Part shown: piece after piece, positions 41,816 to 50,205 of the stretch
How the letters are laid out: every line of letters starts with the position of its first letter
Numbering within the stretch: the stretch's first letter is position 1
NCBI GenBank assembly: GCA_018267615.1
Contig: JAFDYD010000038.1
Coordinates: forward strand, 123,376 to 187,375
Length of the DNA stretch: 64,000 nucleotides
Source of the DNA: Bacteroidota bacterium
Lineage (GTDB): Bacteria > Bacteroidota > Bacteroidia > Chitinophagales > Chitinophagaceae
Direction: 5' to 3'
Notes under the pieces: model-generated
Database searches by the model: none
Told to the model about the DNA's origin: nothing
Seen by the model: the letters and a program-made list of their open reading frames with translations, nothing else
Position numbers and translations under genes: made by a program

Positions 41816-41871
41816 CAGAGAAACAGGGCGGAGGGTGGAGGTTTTAGGCGCTCTCCGCCCTGTTTCTTCGC
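41816..41871. repeat. Inverted repeat, vocabulary E (agaaacagggcgga)
   Basis: agaaacagggcggag (41819-41833) pairs exactly with ctccgccctgtttct (41853-41867), with weaker pairing outside. The loop carries ggtggaggttttaggcgct. The palindrome at 58231-58312 shares almost the whole arm and loop. It lies between convergent genes, 2 nt from the valS stop. Confidence 0.9.
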
Positions 41872-41873
41872 CC

Positions 41874-44498
41874 TCATCTCAGAGCTGCCAGGCTTTCTTC
41901 AAGTGTCCTGATCTTCGCCTCAGCGTCTGCTTTTTTCTTTTGCTCCAATGCAATTACTTCAGGCTTTGCATTTTTGATGAAACGATCGTTTTCCAATTTT
42001 TTATTTACGGAAACGAGGAAGCCTTTCTGGTATTCGATTTCCTTCACCAATTCATTTTTTTGGAAATGATTGTCGATTTGTTTTTCAGTTTCGATAAAAA
42101 CTTTTTCATCGCCAATGACAACTGATATCATTCCGTCTGCCGGTTGATTGGTGTATTCAACCTTCGCTGCTCTTGTATTTTTTTGAATAATCTCCGACAG
42201 GTTCAAATATTTTTTATCTGAAAAATGAACTGTAAATGCACTTAATCCCAATTTTGTTTTTGTATTCCTGATTTCAGTGACGAGATTTTTTAGGAACTCG
42301 GCTTTCTGAAGTATTGATTGATCCGGCGCAGCAATATTTTTGATATCGCCGAATTGTTTTATGCAAATATCATCTCCATCTTTTCTTTCAAGCAGTAAAT
42401 GATAAATTTCCTCAGTAATAAAAGGGATAAAAGGATGAACCAACTGTAGTAATTGTTCAAAGAAATATATTGTTTTTGAATAGGAGACTGCATCGATCGG
42501 TGCATTCATCGCGGGTTTTATCCATTCGAGATACCAACTGCAGAAATCATCCCATATGAGTGAGTAAACAATTTTTAAGATTTCACTCAACTTGTATTCT
42601 AAAAATAATTTTTCAATTTCAAGTCTTGATTCATTCAACCTGTTTTCAAACCAATCCATTGCAAAGCTGTCTGCTTTCGGTAATGTATGGTCAACCCGCA
42701 ATTCCCAACTCTTAACGAGTTTGAGTGCATTCCATAATTTGTTATTGAAATTTCTTCCCTGTTCCAGGCTGGCTTCATCAAATAAAAGATCGTTACCTGC
42801 AGGAGAGGAAATCAAAATTCCGAACCTTACTGCATCGGCGCCATATTTATCAATCAACTCTAAAAGATCAGGAGAATTGCCGAGACTTTTGCTCATTTTT
42901 CTTCCCTGCTTGTCGCGCACCATTCCTGTAAAATAAACATCGCTGAAAGGCTTTTCATTTTTGTACTCCATACCAGCCATGATCATACGCGCAACCCAAA
43001 AGAATATAATATCCTGTCCCGTTACAAGTACTGAAGTTGGATAATAATAGTTGATATCCTCATTGCCTGGCTTAGTGATTCCTTTAAATACTTCAATGGG
43101 CCATAACCATGAAGAAAACCAGGTATCCAATACATCTTCATCCTGGCGAAGTGTTGCAGTAGGAGTTGATTTGTGAACAACGCTCCATTCTTTCAATGCT
43201 TGCTCTGCATTTTCTGCAACAACAAAATTCCCGTTCTCATCATACCATGCAGGAATACGTTGTCCCCACCAAAGTTGACGGGATATACACCAGTCTTTTA
43301 CATGCTCGAGCCAGTATTTATAAGTAGCAAGAAATTTTTCCGTCGGATATATTTTGATATCACCGTCTGTCACTGCTTTCAATGCCGGCATCGCCATTTC
43401 TTTCATCTTCACGAACCATTGTGTGGAGATCCTTGGCTCCACCACTGCATTTGTTCTTTGTGAAAAACCGAGTCGTGTCGTATAATTTTCTTCTTTGATC
43501 AACAAGCCTTTTTCTTGTAGAGCTGATATCACTTTTTTCCTTGCGTCAAAGCGATCCATTCCCACAAAAACTTCCGCTGCCGCACTCAATGTGCCATCCT
43601 CATTCAGCGTATCAACAACCGCGAGATTATGTTTCAATCCAAGATTGTAATCGTTGATATCATGTGCAGGAGTTACTTTCAAAGCGCCTGTACCAAATTC
43701 TTTATCGACATAATCGTCAAAAATGATGGGCACTTTTCTGTTCACCAGCGGAACGATCGCGAATTTTCCTTTGAGATGTTTGTACCTCTCATCATTTGGG
43801 TTCACACAAATTCCCGTATCGCCCATAATTGTTTCTGGTCGTTGTGTTGCGATAGTAATATAGGTGGAATCATTACCTTCGCCCGCAATAACATACTTCA
43901 CGTAGTATAATTTTCCATCAACATCTTTGTATTCTACTTCTTCATCACTGAGTGCGGTTTTTGCGGCGGGATCCCAATGAATCATTCTTGCTCCCCGGTA
44001 AATCAACCCTTTTTTATAAAGATCTACGAATACTTTGATGACTGCTTTGTAATAATCATCATCCATCGTAAATGAAACACGATCCCAGTCAACACTGCAT
44101 CCCAATTTTGCAATCTGGCTATAAATAATTCCTCCATATTTTTCTTTCCACTCAAAAGCGTATTCGAGAAATTTTTCGCGCGTTAATTGATTTTTATCAA
44201 TGCCACGTTCTTTTAGCATATTTACAACACGGGCTTCGGTGGCAATGGATGCGTGATCGCTGCCGGGAACCCAACATGCATTGAATCCCTGCATGCGTGC
44301 CCGGCGAACAAGAATATCCTGCACGGTTTCATTTAACGTATGACCCATATGCAACACACCTGTGACATTGGGCGGGGGAATGACAACCGTAAACGGAGGT
44401 TTGTCATTGGGTTTGCTGTTGAAATATCTCTTGTCCAACCAATGCTGATACCATTTTTCTTCGATAGACGCCGGTGTATAATGCTTACTTAGTTCCAT
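41874..44498 (-). CDS. valS: Valyl-tRNA synthetase
   Basis: The 874-residue enzyme charges tRNA-Val. The class I signatures are present: HIGH-type PPPNVTGVLHMGH near residues 39-51 and KMSKS near 533-537. The editing domain (about 200-340) includes IATQRPETIMGDT with the aspartate that clears mischarged Thr. The C terminus (about 800-874) is the coiled-coil arm rich in Lys and Glu. Length is normal. It is preceded by a promoter only 17 nt from the start codon, and is convergent with the peptidase-barrel gene. Confidence 0.98.
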   Translation of the reverse strand: MELSKHYTPASIEEKWYQHWLDKRYFNSKPNDKPPFTVVIPPPNVTGVLHMGHTLNETVQDILVRRARMQGFNACWVPGSDHASIATEARVVNMLKERGIDKNQLTREKFLEYAFEWKEKYGGIIYSQIAKLGCSVDWDRVSFTMDDDYYKAVIKVFVDLYKKGLIYRGARMIHWDPAAKTALSDEEVEYKDVDGKLYYVKYVIAGEGNDSTYITIATQRPETIMGDTGICVNPNDERYKHLKGKFAIVPLVNRKVPIIFDDYVDKEFGTGALKVTPAHDINDYNLGLKHNLAVVDTLNEDGTLSAAAEVFVGMDRFDARKKVISALQEKGLLIKEENYTTRLGFSQRTNAVVEPRISTQWFVKMKEMAMPALKAVTDGDIKIYPTEKFLATYKYWLEHVKDWCISRQLWWGQRIPAWYDENGNFVVAENAEQALKEWSVVHKSTPTATLRQDEDVLDTWFSSWLWPIEVFKGITKPGNEDINYYYPTSVLVTGQDIIFFWVARMIMAGMEYKNEKPFSDVYFTGMVRDKQGRKMSKSLGNSPDLLELIDKYGADAVRFGILISSPAGNDLLFDEASLEQGRNFNNKLWNALKLVKSWELRVDHTLPKADSFAMDWFENRLNESRLEIEKLFLEYKLSEILKIVYSLIWDDFCSWYLEWIKPAMNAPIDAVSYSKTIYFFEQLLQLVHPFIPFITEEIYHLLLERKDGDDICIKQFGDIKNIAAPDQSILQKAEFLKNLVTEIRNTKTKLGLSAFTVHFSDKKYLNLSEIIQKNTRAAKVEYTNQPADGMISVVIGDEKVFIETEKQIDNHFQKNELVKEIEYQKGFLVSVNKKLENDRFIKNAKPEVIALEQKKKADAEAKIRTLEESLAALR

Positions 44499-44514
44499 AA
44501 TTATTTTAGGAATG

Positions 44515-44546
44515 CAAAGGTATGGTGTGAATGTGGAAATGTGAAA
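44515..44546 (-). promoter_or_regulatory. Promoter of valS
   Basis: On the minus strand, TACCTTTG (44522-44515) is a full -7 match, with TTTC (44546-44543) at a 20-nt spacer as a 3-of-4 -33 match. The leader would be about 10 nt. The large palindrome starts 5 nt upstream. Confidence 0.65.
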
Positions 44547-44550
44547 AGGT

Positions 44551-44723
44551 GGGTAATGTCTCGGTTTGATTTAGGAGGTGGAAGGTATGGGGTGTAGGGT
44601 ATGGCCAGCTGTTAATTAATATTGTTGATTAGGATGAAAAATAAATATCGTGAGTTGAAATAAGTTCTGCCATACCCTACACCCCATGCCTTCCACCTCC
44701 TAAATCAAACTGAGACATCACCC
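44551..44723. repeat. 55-bp-arm inverted repeat upstream of valS
   Basis: Arms 44551-44605 and 44669-44723 are reverse complements over 55 bp with three mismatches and a 63-nt loop. Inner words ggtggaaggtatggggtgta are unique here; the outer tgtctcggtttgatttagga resembles the G word. It borders the valS promoter on its upstream side and is separated from the micro-protein terminator by 18 nt. Confidence 0.95.
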
Positions 44724-44741
44724 GCATTTCCCAATTCTATT

Positions 44742-44769
44742 AAATAAAAAAGTTCCCAAGCGGGAACTT
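44742..44769 (-). terminator. Intrinsic terminator, probably of micro-protein gene 1
   Basis: aagttccc (44750-44757) pairs with gggaactt (44762-44769); on the minus strand a run of six T follows. It lies about 120 nt past the stop of the 37-codon gene. In between is no frame, only a direct repeat of ctaagatatt (on the minus strand). Confidence 0.85.
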
Positions 44770-44888
44770 AATATTTTGAGTCAAAATGATAAAACGAACC
44801 TGAGTAAATTTTTATTTACTTCAATATCTTAGTTTATAATTTATGATCTCAGTGGGGCAAGCTGTAATATCTTAGTCGAAGTGTTGGT

Positions 44889-45002
44889 TTAAGCAAACCA
44901 ATATAGGTAAGATAAAAACATGACGAGTCCCAGGAAACCTGCAGCCAATAAAGCTGTTTGAGCATTTTCGCTCAAATGAAAACCGTTCATAATCTTTTTC
45001 AT
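44889..45002 (-). CDS. Micro-protein 1, 37 residues, single membrane helix
   Basis: ATG at 45002 opens a 37-codon frame ending in TAA at 44889. The product begins MKKIMNGFHLSENAQ, has one hydrophobic helix (about residues 17-36: LLAAGFLGLVMFLSYLYW) and ends WFA. A strong minus-strand terminator follows. A second gene of exactly the same length and layout lies 265 nt upstream (MKK, then FH, an acidic residue, an alanine-led helix and Tyr near the end), which supports both as real. No known family (CydX, KdpF, CcoQ) fits. The 5' region has room for about 210 nt of leader. Confidence 0.65.
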   Translation of the reverse strand: MKKIMNGFHLSENAQTALLAAGFLGLVMFLSYLYWFA

Positions 45003-45216
45003 AAAAGAATTTTTTTAAAGTGATCCAATGTTGTTTCAACATTAGTTTCAAAGGGGAGGGATGATCGACTAACTAACTGTGGTTTCTCTTATGATTTTTG
45101 GGAAGTGGCCTGGCTGATAAACGTTTTCGAAAATCTGCTAGATAACTTATCCGATTCAAAGATAATATCTTTTTATATTGATAGGTAGCTTTTTATCAAA
45201 AAAATTTCGTATAGAA

Positions 45217-45244
45217 GTAAAAAACTCCGGCCTTAGCCGGAGTT
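45217..45244 (-). terminator. Intrinsic terminator of micro-protein gene 2
   Basis: aactccggc (45223-45231) pairs with gccggagtt (45236-45244) around a 4-nt loop; on the minus strand TTTT and more follows. It is 23 nt past the stop of the second 37-codon gene. Confidence 0.9.
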
Positions 45245-45267
45245 CAAACAACGAGGTTTTAATAAAT

Positions 45268-45381
45268 TTAGGTGAGGGTAAAGACGTACGCGAACAAAGC
45301 GATGGCGCAGAAATACAACACTGCGATGATAGCAGCCATCGTCATTTCTTCACCTGCATGAAAAGTGTGCATTTTTTTCAT
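45268..45381 (-). CDS. Micro-protein 2, 37 residues, single membrane helix
   Basis: ATG at 45381 opens a 37-codon frame ending in TAA at 45268. The product begins MKKMHTFHAGEEMT, has one hydrophobic helix (about residues 15-36: MAAIIAVLYFCAIALFAYVF) and ends TLT. It shares length, MKK start, the FH pair, the acidic residue after it, and the C-terminal Tyr-x-x-Phe/Trp side of the helix with micro-protein 1. Its close, strong terminator shows that it is a separate transcription unit. It is divergent from the exonuclease gene. Function unknown. Confidence 0.68.
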   Translation of the reverse strand: MKKMHTFHAGEEMTMAAIIAVLYFCAIALFAYVFTLT

Positions 45382-45506
45382 GGAAATGGATTTTAAGTTA
45401 ATAAATTCAGTTACGGATCGATGGTTTTCTTAGGTGAACGAACGTAAATTATAACTGCCTTTTATTAACTTTATCTACTGATCTGATGATTTTTTAACCT
45501 TTCGAT

Positions 45507-46889
45507 GTGTTGATGTATGCCGTTGTAGATATAGAAACCACAGGTAGTTATGCTGCTAATAACGGCATAACAGAATTAGCTATTGTGTTGCACGATGGCA
45601 AAAACATCATCAGGCGTTTTGAAACGCTCGTCAACCCGATGATGAGTATTCCCAGGTATGTTCAGGCACTCACCGGCATCACGGATGACATGACCGCCAG
45701 GGCACCTCTGTTCGAGGAGATCGCACCCGCTGTTTTCGAATTTCTCAATGAAGCCATTTTCATAGCTCATAATGTAAACTTCGACTACTCATTTATCAAA
45801 CATCAGCTTTCTGTTTGTGGTTACGAGCTGAATAGCAAAAAGCTGTGTACGGTGCGCCTTGGCCGCAAAGTATTTCCCGGAATGCCCAGCTACAGCCTCG
45901 GCAACCTTTGCCGTCAGCTGAATATAGCCGTATCCAACCGGCACCGGGCGGGCGGAGACGCAGATGCTACGGTCAAATTGTTCGAGTTGATACTAGCCAA
46001 CGATACACAGGGTCACGTACAATCTATGCTCAAAGGAAAAAACAAAGAGCAATACCTCCCTCCCAATTTACCAGCCAGCCAAATAGACCAATTGCCTTAT
46101 ACTCCCGGGGTTTATTATTTCCATGATCAAAAAGGCAAGGTTATTTATGTTGGCAAAGCGAAGAATGTAAAGAGCCGGGTAAGAAGCCATTTTTCAAACA
46201 ACAATACACACCATCAAAAGCAGGAGTTTTTGCGGAATATTTATTCGATTAGCTGGCAGGATTGCGGCACAGAACTGATGGCCTACCTGCTTGAATGTAT
46301 CGAGATAAAAAGACTATGGCCAAAATACAATCGAAGTTTGAAGCGTTTCGAGCAGACTTTTGGGTTGTATGTGTATGAAGACAGAAATGGATACCTGCGG
46401 CTCGTTATCGAAAAGAGAAGAAAACAAATGCAGCCTGTATATAGTTTTTCATTACTCGCAGAAGGACGAACGCTATTAAGAAGACTGGTGAAGCAATTTA
46501 ATCTTTGCCCCAAACTTTGCTTTATTCAAACCGATCAGGATAAATGCGACGGCATCAACGAGGGTTATTGTTCAGGCGCTTGCGAGCAGAAGGAATCATC
46601 TCATAGTTATAACAAAAGATTGATCGAAGCGATTCAATCAATGACGGACAGTTTGCCTTCTTTTGCACTGGCTGATGCAGGAAGAAACCGAAATGAGCAA
46701 AGTTATATTTTAATCGAGCAGGGGAAATTTTATGGGATGGGTTACCTGGAATCGGATATTGCTGTCCGTGATATCGACGGATTAAAAGATCATCTCACGC
46801 CTTATCCCGAAAATGATTATATGCGCGGATTGGTTTATCAATATGCGGCGAAATGGCCAAATAAGAAAATTGATTTTATCATTAAATAA
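45507..46889 (+). CDS. DnaQ-like exonuclease fused to UvrC-type GIY-YIG nuclease
   Basis: The 460-residue protein has an N-terminal DEDDh 3'-5' exonuclease domain: Asp8 and Glu10 (DIETTG), Asp93 (NFDYSF), His146 and Asp151 (HRAGGDA). A GIY-YIG domain follows: GVYYF at 201, YVG at 214-216, Arg224. The C-terminal part contains a Cys cluster (about 345-370: CPKLC, CDGINEGYCSGAC) like UvrC/Cho-type proteins. The fusion is common in Bacteroidota and Actinobacteria, annotated as exonuclease or DNA polymerase III epsilon-like. A DNA repair role is likely. Monocistronic, with a terminator. Confidence 0.92.
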   Translation: MLMYAVVDIETTGSYAANNGITELAIVLHDGKNIIRRFETLVNPMMSIPRYVQALTGITDDMTARAPLFEEIAPAVFEFLNEAIFIAHNVNFDYSFIKHQLSVCGYELNSKKLCTVRLGRKVFPGMPSYSLGNLCRQLNIAVSNRHRAGGDADATVKLFELILANDTQGHVQSMLKGKNKEQYLPPNLPASQIDQLPYTPGVYYFHDQKGKVIYVGKAKNVKSRVRSHFSNNNTHHQKQEFLRNIYSISWQDCGTELMAYLLECIEIKRLWPKYNRSLKRFEQTFGLYVYEDRNGYLRLVIEKRRKQMQPVYSFSLLAEGRTLLRRLVKQFNLCPKLCFIQTDQDKCDGINEGYCSGACEQKESSHSYNKRLIEAIQSMTDSLPSFALADAGRNRNEQSYILIEQGKFYGMGYLESDIAVRDIDGLKDHLTPYPENDYMRGLVYQYAAKWPNKKIDFIIK

Positions 46890-46897
46890 TTTTTAAG

Positions 46898-46926
46898 ATC
46901 TGCTGAAACAACAGCGGATTTTTTTT
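46898..46926 (+). terminator. Intrinsic terminator of the exonuclease/GIY-YIG gene
   Basis: atctgctg (46898-46905) pairs with cagcggat (46912-46919), one G-U pair, followed by a run of eight T. It is 8 nt past the stop codon. Confidence 0.85.
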
Positions 46927-46939
46927 GAATCGTTTTCCA

Positions 46940-47443
46940 ATGAATATCAAAAGAAATTTTTTCCTATTACCCTTTTTGATGACCGGGTGCTTGTTCATAG
47001 GCTGCCAACAGAATCAGCATAGTTCCGATAATAAATCGAAGTCAGACAGCGGCGCTAATTCCACAAATGTTCATTCAGAAACTATTCCTGAAAACAGGAA
47101 AGAAGTAAAAAAAGAAGCCGTTGCTTCATACAAAGAAAAAACTGATAATCCTTTAAATGACTGGTATTTTTCCGTTCGGCTTTTTGAAACAGAAAAAACT
47201 TTCGACTACGTGCTCAAAATGCAGTTTGAAGAAATAAGGGGGGAGGATACATTGACGTTGCCCAATTTCGGCATTCAGCCAAAACCAGAATTGCGAAAAG
47301 GAAAAGATAAATATTCCTGTATCGTCGGCTTTATAGATCGTGAAAATAAATTCAGGGAATACAAGTTGGTTTACGTAAAAGATGGAACCAAATTGAAATT
47401 GGTTACACTAAATCATTATTCGGTGGTTTCCGTGGACAAATGA
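46940..47443 (+). CDS. Lipoprotein of unknown function
   Basis: From ATG at 46940 the protein has 167 residues (a TTG at 46925 would add five). The signal peptide ends in a lipobox LFIGC near residue 22. A Ser/Lys/Asn-rich linker (about 25-65) leads to a compact beta-rich domain (about 70-165) with WYFSVRLFETEKTFDYVLKM (in part). No family is recognised. It probably sits at the outer membrane facing the periplasm. It is located between the exonuclease terminator and a perfect palindrome. Confidence 0.72.
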   Translation: MNIKRNFFLLPFLMTGCLFIGCQQNQHSSDNKSKSDSGANSTNVHSETIPENRKEVKKEAVASYKEKTDNPLNDWYFSVRLFETEKTFDYVLKMQFEEIRGEDTLTLPNFGIQPKPELRKGKDKYSCIVGFIDRENKFREYKLVYVKDGTKLKLVTLNHYSVVSVDK

Positions 47444-47508
47444 CAAAAAGTTGCGAGTAAGCTGTGCAACATTTTAAATCTCCTTCTGTCTTTTGAAACG
47501 AGATGAAT

Positions 47509-47582
47509 TTTCCCCTCGTGTCTTTGTGCCTTAGTGGTTCAAAAAGTATTGAACCACTAAGGCACAAAGACACGAGGGGAAA
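47509..47582. repeat. Perfect 34-bp hairpin (cctcgtgtctttgtgccttag words)
   Basis: Arms 47509-47542 and 47549-47582 are exact reverse complements over 34 bp with a 6-nt loop (aaagta). The word ctttgtgccttagtggttc is unique in the window. It lies between two genes on the same strand, 66 nt past the lipoprotein stop and about 120 nt before the permease start. Confidence 0.97.
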
Positions 47583-47705
47583 TGGATGCTCAATCGTTTT
47601 TTCGAATTCATTCTACTATTATTTTTTGTTTGTAAAAGTCGCTGTCGGTCCGCGTTAGGATAACTGTGTCAATTTCTCCATGTATATTATTTAAAATCAT
47701 CAACC

Positions 47706-50096
47706 ATGTACAAACTCTATTTCAAAACTGCATTTAGAAATCTTTGGAAAAACAGAACCTATAGTTTTCTAAATATTTTTGGTCTTGCTATTGGTATTGC
47801 CTGTGCGGGACTTATTTTTTTATGGGTAGAAGATGAGTTGACTTTTGATGATGTGCATGTGAAAAAGCAAAGGCTTTACCAATTAAATGTAAACGTGAGT
47901 TATTCTGGTAGTATTTTTACCATGGGATCGACACCGCGCCCGATGGCCGCGGCATTGGTAAAAGAGATTCCTGGGATCGTGAATGCTTCGAGAATTTCTG
48001 ACGAAGACAGGAAGGTATTATTCAGATTTGATGATAAATCGATTTATTCTTCAGGAAGATTCACCGATTCTTCTTTGTTCAATATGTTCACCTTTCAATT
48101 TGTTGCAGGCAATGCAAAAAATCCTTTTTCGCAATTATATTCTCTTGTGATAACAGAAAAAGCGGCAAAGAAATTTTTTGGTGATGATAAAAATGTCGTT
48201 GGAAAAACCGTGAGGGTTGATAACAAAAAGGATTATGTAATCAGCGCCATTGTAAAAGATCCACCTGAAAATTCTACCATTCAATTTGAATGGCTCGCTC
48301 CTTATGATATGGAAATGGTGAATTCAATTGATCAATTCCCATGGAAAGGCTATGGTCCATTTACCTATGTTGAACTCGCTGCTAACGCCGACCCATCAAC
48401 GATCAATAAACAATTGCGTAATTATATTCATAGAAAGCAACCGGATCAAACCACCGAGGCATTTTTATTTCCAATGAAGAACTGGCGCCTTTATGGCGAA
48501 TTTGCGAATGGCAAGGCGACGGGAAGCGGTGGTATCAAACAAGTGCGCATGCTCTCGATGATCGCATGGATCATTCTTTTGATTGCCTGTATCAACTTCA
48601 TGAATCTTTCAACAGCAAGCAGCCAGAAGCGGGCAAAAGAAGTAGGTGTTAGAAAAGTATTAGGTGCAGGGAAAAAAGGTTTGATGACGCAATTTATCGG
48701 GGAAGCTATGTTGTTATCGACCATTGCAATGATAATTGCTGTTTTCTTCATCGCATTTTCTCTTCCAGCATTTAACATGTTGATGAAAAAAAATCTTTTC
48801 ATGAATTTGCTCAGTCCTGTTCATATTATTTTCCTGCTTTTGATTACGGTCATTTGTGGTTTGGTGGCTGGAAGCTATCCTTCCATTTATTTATCCTCAT
48901 TCAATCCTGTCCTGGTTTTTAAAGGGCTGAAAATAAAATCCGGAAGTGCTTCAGTGATCAGAAAAGGATTGGTGGTGCTTCAGTTTACGGTTTCCGTCGT
49001 TTTTATCATCAGCACCATCGTTGTTTATTTACAGATACAACACGTAAAAAACAGAAATCTGGGGTTCAATAAAGAAAACCTGGTAGAAATAAATCTGCAT
49101 GATTCTGCAAATAATTTTTTTTTGTTGAAGGAAGGTTTGATGCATACTGGCGCAGTGGAAAATGTAGCGATAACCGATCACGAAACCATATATGGTGGAA
49201 ATTCCGACAATAGGTTTAGCTGGGAAGGAAAATCCCGCGATAATGAAATCAACATTACGTTCAGGGACGTGAGCCCCGAATTTATTTCGACATCCGGAAT
49301 GCAAATCGTTGCTGGTAGGGATTTTGGTCCGGATCTAAAGTCCGAAAGTTCGAATGCGATCATCACAGAATCATTAGAAAGACTGATGGGCAAGGGAAGT
49401 GCAGTTGGCAAAATTATTCAATCACCACGTGGAATGGACGAAGGGAAATTTTCAAATGTGACTGTGGTCGGTGTAATAAAAGATTATGTATATGGAAATG
49501 TATTTGGCGGATCCGAACCTGTTATTATTTTATGTAAACCACTTGAAGAAAGAAGCGCCAAGTTGTTGTATGTGCGCATAAAACCCGTGAACAATTTTAA
49601 AGATGTATTATCAAAAATCGAAGCCGTAGTAAAAAAAGATAATCCTACATATCCATTCGAATTTAGATTTGTTGATGAGCAATTCAATGAAATGTTTCAA
49701 TCAGAAGCATTGATCAGCAAAGTATCAGGCACTTTTGCTGCATTAGCAATTATTATTTCGTGTTTGGGATTGTTTGGACTCGCTGCTTATACTGCAGAAA
49801 GAAGGACAAAAGAAATTGGTGTCAGAAAAGTGCTCGGCGCAACGGTAGCAGGACTTGCAGGATTATTATCAAAAGATTTTTTGCAATTGATTTTTATTTC
49901 TTTCTTTATCGCATTTCCTATTGCCTGGTGGATGATGCACGACTGGTTACAAAACTACGAATACAGAATTGGTATAAGCTGGTGGATATTTTTATTCGCA
50001 GGAACAATTGCGATTGTGATTGCATTGGCTACTGTAAGTTTCCAGGCAATCAAAGCAGCGTTGGCAAATCCGGTGAAGAGCTTGCGGAATGAGTAG
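47706..50096 (+). CDS. MacB-like ABC transporter permease (FtsX family)
   Basis: The 796-residue inner-membrane protein has two MacB periplasmic core domains and two FtsX domains. Helix one is at about residues 19-41 (TYSFLNIFGLAIGIACAGLIF region). Three helices lie around 285-400, with ARRAKEVGVRKVLGAGK-like EVGVRKVLG signatures before the second block. The same RRTKEIGVRKVLGA motif near 700 starts the C-terminal FtsX domain. No ATPase gene is adjacent. In Bacteroidota such proteins pair with separate MacB-type ATPases and export peptides or respond to antibiotics. Its stop lies at the edge of the palindrome. Confidence 0.9.
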   Translation: MYKLYFKTAFRNLWKNRTYSFLNIFGLAIGIACAGLIFLWVEDELTFDDVHVKKQRLYQLNVNVSYSGSIFTMGSTPRPMAAALVKEIPGIVNASRISDEDRKVLFRFDDKSIYSSGRFTDSSLFNMFTFQFVAGNAKNPFSQLYSLVITEKAAKKFFGDDKNVVGKTVRVDNKKDYVISAIVKDPPENSTIQFEWLAPYDMEMVNSIDQFPWKGYGPFTYVELAANADPSTINKQLRNYIHRKQPDQTTEAFLFPMKNWRLYGEFANGKATGSGGIKQVRMLSMIAWIILLIACINFMNLSTASSQKRAKEVGVRKVLGAGKKGLMTQFIGEAMLLSTIAMIIAVFFIAFSLPAFNMLMKKNLFMNLLSPVHIIFLLLITVICGLVAGSYPSIYLSSFNPVLVFKGLKIKSGSASVIRKGLVVLQFTVSVVFIISTIVVYLQIQHVKNRNLGFNKENLVEINLHDSANNFFLLKEGLMHTGAVENVAITDHETIYGGNSDNRFSWEGKSRDNEINITFRDVSPEFISTSGMQIVAGRDFGPDLKSESSNAIITESLERLMGKGSAVGKIIQSPRGMDEGKFSNVTVVGVIKDYVYGNVFGGSEPVIILCKPLEERSAKLLYVRIKPVNNFKDVLSKIEAVVKKDNPTYPFEFRFVDEQFNEMFQSEALISKVSGTFAALAIIISCLGLFGLAAYTAERRTKEIGVRKVLGATVAGLAGLLSKDFLQLIFISFFIAFPIAWWMMHDWLQNYEYRIGISWWIFLFAGTIAIVIALATVSFQAIKAALANPVKSLRNE

Positions 50097-50205
50097 TTGA
50101 GAGATGGATTGGTTGATTCTTTGCGCTTTTGCGTCTTTGCGTGAAAAATCCTCACGCAAAGACGCAAAAGCGCAAAGAATCAACCAGTCAACTCACTCAA
50201 CAACT
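50095..50205. repeat. Inverted repeat, vocabulary A, with perfect 34-bp core
   Basis: The core arms 50111-50144 and 50152-50185 are exact reverse complements over 34 bp with a 7-nt loop (aaaatcc). Outer B-like words (agttgagagatggatt and agtcaactcactcaacaact) pair imperfectly. The stop codon of aat (50180-50182) and that of the permease (50094-50096) lie in or at the element. Confidence 0.95.

Noticed and set aside
49955..50183. Two overlapping minus-strand frames with KDAKAQR
   Set aside because: They are produced by the A palindrome and the antisense of the MacB-like gene.
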